From CAYYWW01 sp964475515 (GTDB taxonomy: Archaea > Aenigmatarchaeota > Aenigmatarchaeia > QMZP01), in assembly GCA_964475515.1 (NCBI GenBank), contig CAYYWW010000030.1, forward strand, positions 1 through 10,349: a stretch of 10,349 nucleotides of DNA, in the 5' to 3' direction. This document shows positions 5,880 through 10,349 of the stretch, one piece after another; the first letter of the stretch is position 1, and each line of letters opens with the position of its first letter. Made by a program: the position numbers and the translations under genes. The notes beneath the pieces are model-generated. The model searched no databases and was not told the DNA's origin. It worked only from the letters and a program-made list of their open reading frames with translations.

Positions 5880-6827
5880 TTAATATTTAAGCTTTTTTTT
5901 CCAGAAATTCAAACTATAACCAGAAATCAAACCTAGCGGTAGGTCTACGATGTATGTTGAGAGCCTTAAAAGAAATATGGCCACAACAGATGTTGTTAAA
6001 TCCAAACCCAAAAACTTCGAATACAAAATGGAACCGCTTATTTCCATTGATCCTAAACCCCCGGGTATCAATGTTAATATACCTATAACAAGTGTAACAA
6101 AAAATATAAGCAATGACTCAAAGAATGCCACGTTTTTACCCAAAGAAATAAATATGATGTATATACGTAAGGCTGAGAATAACTGAGCAAGGATCCCTAT
6201 CAACAGTGGGGATGCGAATTTTGTTGGCTTCAAGTTTTCTTTCAAATCTTTTTGGAAATCTTCTATTTTTCCTCTTTCCAGTTTATTTGATAAAAATGGA
6301 AATCTAAGGAGAATGTGAATCAGTTTATTGGATGTTAGTGATAAGACCATGAAAACAATTACTAAAAGAAGAATTATGGTTGAAAATATGAAACCACCAA
6401 CAACACTTTCTGATATTATAAGAGATCCGATAAGAATTATCAAAAAACAGATTCCAATAAGGTCTGAAACCCTTTCTATTATTACTGTTACAAGGCCCTT
6501 GGAATAATCAATCTCAAACCGTTTTTTAAGTATATACGCTTTGACAACCTCACCACTTTTTGCTGGACTTACAAGGCCAAACATGTTAGACACCATATGC
6601 GATCTGAATGCATTTGAAAACGAAAGCTCTTTCCCATAAACACGTGAAAGCACGGCCTTAAACTTAATAGTAAGAACAAGCAAAACAATAAAATCCAAAA
6701 CCAATGCCAGTGCAAAGATTTTCAAATTAGTGAGCATTATCGTTTCAAAGATTTTTTGTGGATTCAGAATTAGGATGAATGCAAGAAAAAATGCTATACC
6801 CAAAGCAAGATACACTCCACGCTTCAT
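5880..6827 (-). CDS. UPF0104 / lysylphosphatidylglycerol synthase TM-region (AglD/MprF-type) membrane protein
   Basis: This 315-residue protein is nearly all hydrophobic, with about seven or eight membrane helices. It has the family's landmarks: SNMFGLVSPAKSGEVVKAY (80-98), IIERVSDLIG (117-125), LIPGGLGSMEISG (253-265) and LLRLSTYIVDLPLG (287-299). The family is the membrane half of bacterial MprF and of haloarchaeal AglD, where it is thought to move lipid or lipid-linked sugar across the membrane, though most members are uncharacterised. Here there is no fused glycosyltransferase or synthase domain. Together with the glycan genes around it, lipid-linked substrate flipping is the simplest inference. 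It is the first gene of the minus-strand group. The 3' end has a run of eight A on the coding strand (5893-5900) that is in frame as read. Confidence 0.9.
   Translation of the reverse strand: MKRGVYLALGIAFFLAFILILNPQKIFETIMLTNLKIFALALVLDFIVLLVLTIKFKAVLSRVYGKELSFSNAFRSHMVSNMFGLVSPAKSGEVVKAYILKKRFEIDYSKGLVTVIIERVSDLIGICFLIILIGSLIISESVVGGFIFSTIILLLVIVFMVLSLTSNKLIHILLRFPFLSNKLERGKIEDFQKDLKENLKPTKFASPLLIGILAQLFSALRIYIIFISLGKNVAFFESLLIFFVTLVIGILTLIPGGLGSMEISGSILYSKFLGLDLTTSVVAIFLLRLSTYIVDLPLGLISGYSLNFWKKKLKY
5881..5890 (-). promoter_or_regulatory. TATA-like promoter of the RHH-cysD operon
   Basis: The minus strand reads TTAAATATTA centred about 29 bases before the ATG at 5857, inside and just past the end of the UPF0104 gene. 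No Shine-Dalgarno sequence precedes the ATG. The spacing fits a leaderless archaeal transcript starting at the ATG. Confidence 0.5.
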
Positions 6828-6832
6828 ATATG

Positions 6833-6840
6833 TATATTTA
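6833..6840 (+). promoter_or_regulatory. TATA box for the plus-strand phosphodiesterase
   Basis: TATATTTA is centred about 29 bases before the ATG at 6866, with no convincing Shine-Dalgarno between them. The spacing fits a leaderless archaeal transcript. It lies in the 38-base gap shared with the divergent UPF0104 gene. Confidence 0.6.
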
Positions 6841-6850
6841 TTTAATTCTA

Positions 6851-6858
6851 TTAATTAA
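6851..6858 (-). promoter_or_regulatory. TATA-like box for the divergent UPF0104 gene
   Basis: The palindrome TTAATTAA is centred about 28 bases before the UPF0104 ATG at 6827 on the minus strand (context CTTAATTAATAG). No Shine-Dalgarno precedes that start. The two divergent start regions therefore interleave in 38 bases, and each TATA-like box lies near the other gene's start. Confidence 0.45.
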
Positions 6859-6865
6859 GTGGATT

Positions 6866-8296
6866 ATGGGCAAAGTATTATTAATAGGGCTTGACGGTGC
6901 AACTTTTGACGTTATTAGACCAATGATAGATGAATTACCAAACATTAAAAAGCTAATGAAAAGCGGACTCTATGGTAAATTAAGATCAACTCCACTCCCA
7001 CTCACGGCATGTGCTTGGGTTTCCATGTTCACAGGTAAAAACCCAGGCAAACATGGTGTTTTCGATTTCATCCAGGGGACAGAAAGAAAGTTGGTAACAT
7101 CTTTGGACATAGATTCGGAGACGATTTGGGACATCCTAAATAAATATGATAAAAAATCCGTTTTGATAAATGTGCCCATGACCTTTCCTGCGAAAAAAAT
7201 TAACGGGTATATGATTACAGGAATGCCATACCCTGTTGATACTTATCCGAAGAGTATAAAGAACATACTTCCAAAAGACTACAAAACACTTCCGGAAAAG
7301 AGAAATTTTTCTGAGATACAAAACATGGGGAAGAATGTCTTTCTCGTTGCTAAGAACTTGATAAAGAAGGATTGGGATTTTTTCATGGTTGTGTTTTCCA
7401 GTACAGATTTTGTTTGTCATTGGTTTTGGAATGAAAAGGAAAAGGTCAAGGCCATCTATAAAGATGTTGACCGCATGATAGGAGAGTTAATCAAAGAGGC
7501 GGGGAAAGAAACAAGTGTGATAATAGCGTCTGATCATGGAATGGGAAGTTTAAAGAAGTATGTATACATCAACAACTGGTTAGCTGAGATGGGATATCTT
7601 AAATTCAAAAAAAACATGACAACACAGATAAAACTGCTTTTACACAAGTTAGGATTTACTATGGAGAATCTAAAGAGGATAAACTCGAAACTGGGTATAT
7701 TCAAAGAATCAACAGCTATAGAAAACAAATTCATAACAAAAATACTGGATAAATTTTTATTGTCGTTTTCCGATATTGATTGGAAAAAAACATCGGCATA
7801 TTCGAATACAAACTACAGCCCAATATTTGTGACTAAACAGGATGTAAAAGAAAAAATCATAAGAGAGTTGAAAAAATTAAAAGACGGAAATGAAAAAATC
7901 GTAGATTGTGTTTTTGAGAAAAAAGATGTTTACAAGGGTAAACACACAAAGGATGCGCCAGACATAATATTTTACACCAAAAATTTTGAATATAGCACAA
8001 AAACGTATTCTGAATTCGCATCAAACAAGTTGTTTTCAAGACCAGATAGTGGATTCCAAGGCGATCACAGATTAGATGGCATGTACATAATAAAATCAAA
8101 TTTATGCACTGAGTGTGGAGAAAAAAATGCCATTATTTATGACATAGCACCAACTGTTCTGAGTATTCTTGGTATACATATACCTAAAGACATGGATGGT
8201 AAGTCATTAGTCAAAGTTAACAAAAATAAGAGTCGAGAAGAATCTAAAAGAGAAGAAGAGAAAAGAATAAAAAACATTATAAGAGACCTGTTTTAA
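6866..8296 (+). CDS. Alkaline-phosphatase-superfamily phosphodiesterase/phosphotransferase (COG3379-like)
   Basis: A 476-residue protein with the full AP-superfamily site: Asp10 in IGLDGATFD, Thr47 in PLTACAWVSMFTGKNPGKHG as nucleophile, Asp181 and His185 in SSTDFVCHWFW, Asp223-His224 in ASDHGMG, and His401 in GDHRLDG. Near the end, YDIAPTVLSILGIHIPKDMDG is the closing segment typical of sulfatase/phosphodiesterase relatives. There is no signal peptide, so it should act in the cytoplasm. Family members hydrolyse or transfer phosphate-linked groups; the substrate is unknown, and a sulfatase is unlikely because no Cys/Ser-x-Pro-x-Arg formylglycine motif is present. The start at 6866 gives MGKVLLIGLDG, the standard family opening; upstream in-frame ATGs (from 6779) lie in the divergent gene and promoter. 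It is larger than its relative at 1417-2109 because of an inserted helical region at about 250-390. The tail is highly charged (EESKREEEKR). Confidence 0.9.
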   Translation: MGKVLLIGLDGATFDVIRPMIDELPNIKKLMKSGLYGKLRSTPLPLTACAWVSMFTGKNPGKHGVFDFIQGTERKLVTSLDIDSETIWDILNKYDKKSVLINVPMTFPAKKINGYMITGMPYPVDTYPKSIKNILPKDYKTLPEKRNFSEIQNMGKNVFLVAKNLIKKDWDFFMVVFSSTDFVCHWFWNEKEKVKAIYKDVDRMIGELIKEAGKETSVIIASDHGMGSLKKYVYINNWLAEMGYLKFKKNMTTQIKLLLHKLGFTMENLKRINSKLGIFKESTAIENKFITKILDKFLLSFSDIDWKKTSAYSNTNYSPIFVTKQDVKEKIIRELKKLKDGNEKIVDCVFEKKDVYKGKHTKDAPDIIFYTKNFEYSTKTYSEFASNKLFSRPDSGFQGDHRLDGMYIIKSNLCTECGEKNAIIYDIAPTVLSILGIHIPKDMDGKSLVKVNKNKSREESKREEEKRIKNIIRDLF

Positions 8297-8299
8297 TGA

Positions 8300-8307
8300 T
8301 TTAATAG
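8300..8307 (+). promoter_or_regulatory. Possible TATA-like box before the aminotransferase
   Basis: TTTAATAG is centred about 26 bases before the ATG at 8329, in a 32-base AT-rich gap with no Shine-Dalgarno sequence. It may drive a leaderless transcript for the aminotransferase, but AT-rich matches arise easily here. Confidence 0.3.
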
Positions 8308-8328
8308 TTTATTTGTTAAAAGTAAATT

Positions 8329-9420
8329 ATGATTCCGCTGTATGCCAATCTTTTAGATTTCAGAGATATCTTTTTACACGAAAAAAACGCCAGGGGGAAA
8401 CTAAAATCAACTTTTTCTCTTTTATTTAATAAAAGAAATACTGTTTTAACAACAGATGGAAGAAATGCAATCTATCTGGCCTTAACTTCAATGGGGCTTA
8501 AAAAAGACGATGAAATAATAATACCCGCCTACACTTGTAAAATAGTTCCGAATACCATAAAGAAAGTTTGCAAACCAGTTTATGCAGATATAGATGCAGA
8601 CACCTACAACATAGACCCTGAGAAAATAGAAGAAAAAATAACAAACAAAACAAGGGCTGTTCTAATAGTTCATGCTTACGGCAATCCCTGTAAAATGAAA
8701 GAGATAATGGATATAGTCAGAGAGAATAATTTGGTTTTAATAGAGGACGTGGCCCAAGCGCTTTTTGGACGTTATAGAGAACGACTTCTTGGATCCTTCG
8801 GAGACTATTCAATATTCAGCTTCAGATTCTCAAAAGATATAACCTCTTTCAAGGGTGGCGCCCTTCTTACTAATAAAAATATAGAAGAATATAGTGATAA
8901 AGAAAGCAACCTTTTAACAAAAATGAAAATATTTTCCGTTTTGTTGGGATTTTCATTTTTAAAATTTCATCCAGCAATTCGTGACTTAGTCCAGTGGGCG
9001 GTCAAGAGCAACAGTGTTTTTTTGTTGAAGAAAAAAACACTTTCAGAATATCAATGTTCATTATTGAATAAGCAAATGAAAGAAATTAAAAGGGCTATAG
9101 AAAGGAGGAGAGAAAATGCAAGTTTTTATAATAAAAAACTTAAAGACGTTGTTATAACACCCAAAGAATGTAAATATTGTTTTCATACATATTTCAGATA
9201 CTCTATACGCGTTGAAAACAGAGATAAACTCTATAATTACATGCTCTCGAAAGGCATACAGGTTGATAAAATGTACGATTATTCGCTGTGTCCAGAAAAA
9301 TGTGAAAATAGTGAAAGAGTGAGTAGACAAATACTGAATATACCTGTTCATCACAAATTAAAAAAAGAAGAATTGAAAAAAGTGGTGGAGGTAATCCATG
9401 AATTCAAGAGAATGGAATAA
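8329..9420 (+). CDS. DegT/DnrJ/EryC1/StrS-family PLP aminotransferase
   Basis: A 363-residue fold-type I PLP enzyme. Key features are LTTDGRNAIYLAL (cofactor phosphate region, about 40-52), IIIPAYTCKIVPN (63-75), LIEDVAQALFG (137-147) with Asp140 and Gln143 contacting PLP, and FSFRFSKDITSFKGGALLT (163-181) with Lys169 as the likely Schiff-base lysine. The family mostly transfers an amino group from glutamate to a keto group on a nucleotide-sugar, giving amino sugars for surface polysaccharides. The C-terminal half has several cysteines (ECKYC, LCPEKC) whose role is unclear. There is no Shine-Dalgarno before the ATG. Its last 23 bases overlap the next gene, so the two are co-translated and probably act in one pathway: an amino sugar made here could be the acceptor for the downstream transferase. 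Confidence 0.93.
   Translation: MIPLYANLLDFRDIFLHEKNARGKLKSTFSLLFNKRNTVLTTDGRNAIYLALTSMGLKKDDEIIIPAYTCKIVPNTIKKVCKPVYADIDADTYNIDPEKIEEKITNKTRAVLIVHAYGNPCKMKEIMDIVRENNLVLIEDVAQALFGRYRERLLGSFGDYSIFSFRFSKDITSFKGGALLTNKNIEEYSDKESNLLTKMKIFSVLLGFSFLKFHPAIRDLVQWAVKSNSVFLLKKKTLSEYQCSLLNKQMKEIKRAIERRRENASFYNKKLKDVVITPKECKYCFHTYFRYSIRVENRDKLYNYMLSKGIQVDKMYDYSLCPEKCENSERVSRQILNIPVHHKLKKEELKKVVEVIHEFKRME
9387..9392 (+). promoter_or_regulatory. Strong ribosome binding site for the FemAB-like gene
   Basis: GGAGGT lies five bases before the ATG at 9398, inside the end of the aminotransferase gene. It is the strongest Shine-Dalgarno in the window and fixes the start of a gene whose stop is outside the window. 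Confidence 0.8.
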
Positions 9421-10349
9421 CTTTGTAAATAGCCATGAAACCACAATTTACCACACATACGAATGGGGAGAAATACTTAAAAAAGTGCATGGGCACAATG
9501 TTTTTTATATATCAGAAAAGAACGGTGTATTCCCGGTTGCGTTTGTAAAAAGCATTATATTCGGAAATAGGTTAATTTCTATGCCCTTTGCAGATTATGG
9601 AGGTCCATGTGCGATAAACAAAGAGACAACAAGAGAGCTTATAAATAGTGTGGTCTCATTATCAGAGAGAATGGATCTGGATTTTATAGAGATAAGATCT
9701 CCTAATGAGAAATATTTCAAAGAATTTGAGCAATTTGGTTTTGTTGCGAGAGATGACTACTGTACATTTATTTTAGACTTAAGGCAAAACCTTGATGAAT
9801 TATGGAAGGGCATGGAGAAAAGAACGCGCAACGATGTAACAAAGTCACAAAAAACAAAATTCAGGATAATTGACGTGCAAAATTTAGAAGAGCTAAGAGA
9901 ATTTTATGAACTGTATTTATCAACTATGAAAAATTTAGGCAGCCCACCACAGCCGTTCGAATTCTTTAAATACATGTGGGAAAAATTCCACCCAAATAAA
10001 ATAAAAATACGCCTTGTGGAGTATGAAAAAAACAAAATCTCTGGGATGATTTTTTTCTATCACAATAATAAAGTCCATTTTTCTTACAGTTGTCATAACA
10101 GAAAATTTTCAAAACTGAGAGCAAATGATTTTCTATTGTGGGACACCATAAAAAATGCTAAAAAGGATAACTATAAATTTTTTGACTTTGGAAGAACAAG
10201 AAAAAATTCAGGTGTTTATTTTTACAAAAGGGGTTGGGGAGGAAAAGAAATACCGATGACATATTTCTATAAATTTTATAAAAAAGAATTAAGGGAAAGA
10301 CAGGAAATAAAGTATAAAAAAATATCAGAATTGTGGTCAAAATATATGC
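9398..10349 (+). CDS. FemAB-like / GNAT-fold (BioF2-type) acyl- or aminoacyltransferase, 3' end outside window
   Basis: The frame is open from the ATG at 9398 to the right edge, 317 codons without a stop. The early part has HTYEWGEILKKVHGHNVFYI and a LISMPFADYGGPC stretch, typical of the first GNAT half of FemAB-like proteins. The second half holds GMIFFYHNNKVHFSYSC, KLRANDFLLWDTI and FFDFGRTRKNSGVYFYKRGW, the second GNAT half with the conserved FGR...G..FK-W pattern. FemAB proteins move amino acids from aminoacyl-tRNA to peptidoglycan precursors. Archaea lack that polymer, and the archaeal relatives are usually found in polysaccharide loci, where acylation or aminoacylation of an amino sugar is plausible. 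The overlap with the DegT-type aminotransferase supports modification of the amino group that enzyme installs. Family length is about 330-350 residues, so only a short tail is missing. Confidence 0.85.
   Translation, partial: MNSREWNNFVNSHETTIYHTYEWGEILKKVHGHNVFYISEKNGVFPVAFVKSIIFGNRLISMPFADYGGPCAINKETTRELINSVVSLSERMDLDFIEIRSPNEKYFKEFEQFGFVARDDYCTFILDLRQNLDELWKGMEKRTRNDVTKSQKTKFRIIDVQNLEELREFYELYLSTMKNLGSPPQPFEFFKYMWEKFHPNKIKIRLVEYEKNKISGMIFFYHNNKVHFSYSCHNRKFSKLRANDFLLWDTIKNAKKDNYKFFDFGRTRKNSGVYFYKRGWGGKEIPMTYFYKFYKKELRERQEIKYKKISELWSKYM

Noticed and set aside
6779..6865. Longer start of the plus-strand phosphodiesterase at 6779
   Set aside because: It would overlap the divergent UPF0104 gene and its promoter, and the family begins at GKVLLIGLDG directly after the ATG at 6866.
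6866..8296. Sulfatase, given the sulfate genes nearby
   Set aside because: No C/S-x-P-x-R formylglycine motif is present; the nucleophile position is Thr as in phosphodiesterases.

Overview
The window is low-GC DNA that reads as archaeal. Internal genes have ribosome binding sites of the archaeal GGTGAT/GGAGGT type. Genes at the head of transcription units lack such sites and instead have AT-rich TATA-like boxes about 28-29 bases before the start codon. The families present (STT3-like C-terminus, UPF0104/AglD-type membrane protein, alkaline-phosphatase-superfamily phosphodiesterases, CysD/CysN with DUF2061) also fit an archaeon. I cannot assign a lineage from this sequence alone.

Layout. At the left edge (3-263, +) is the C-terminal end of what is probably an STT3/AglB-like oligosaccharyltransferase, followed by a T-rich stretch. 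Then comes a GT4 glycosyltransferase reading frame (304-1407, +) that is broken by an in-frame TAG at codon 10 and also appears to lack catalytic-site residues, so I call it a pseudogene candidate. Facing it is a tightly packed minus-strand operon running from 6827 down to 1417: a UPF0104 membrane protein, a ribbon-helix-helix regulator, CysD (sulfate adenylyltransferase small subunit) interrupted by an intein, a two-helix DUF2061 membrane protein, the CysN GTPase, and a short AP-superfamily phosphodiesterase. From a compact divergent promoter region a plus-strand group starts at 6866: a full-length AP-superfamily phosphodiesterase/phosphotransferase, a DegT-type PLP aminotransferase, and a FemAB/GNAT-like aminoacyl- or acyltransferase that runs off the right edge.

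How the genes fit together. CysD plus CysN make adenosine 5'-phosphosulfate (APS) from ATP and sulfate, using GTP hydrolysis. No APS kinase, APS/PAPS reductase or sulfotransferase is in the window. The neighbours are a glycosyltransferase, a sugar aminotransferase, a FemAB-like transferase, phosphodiesterases of the phospho-substituent type, a flippase-like UPF0104 protein and an STT3-like protein. I infer that the locus makes or modifies a surface glycan or glycolipid and that sulfate activation may feed its sulfation rather than cysteine synthesis.

The main discovery candidate is the 410-residue LAGLIDADG intein inserted directly behind the RAKER motif of CysD. All splicing residues and both endonuclease acidic residues are present. 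Second is the broken glycosyltransferase, where an in-frame UAG coincides with two other apparent lesions.
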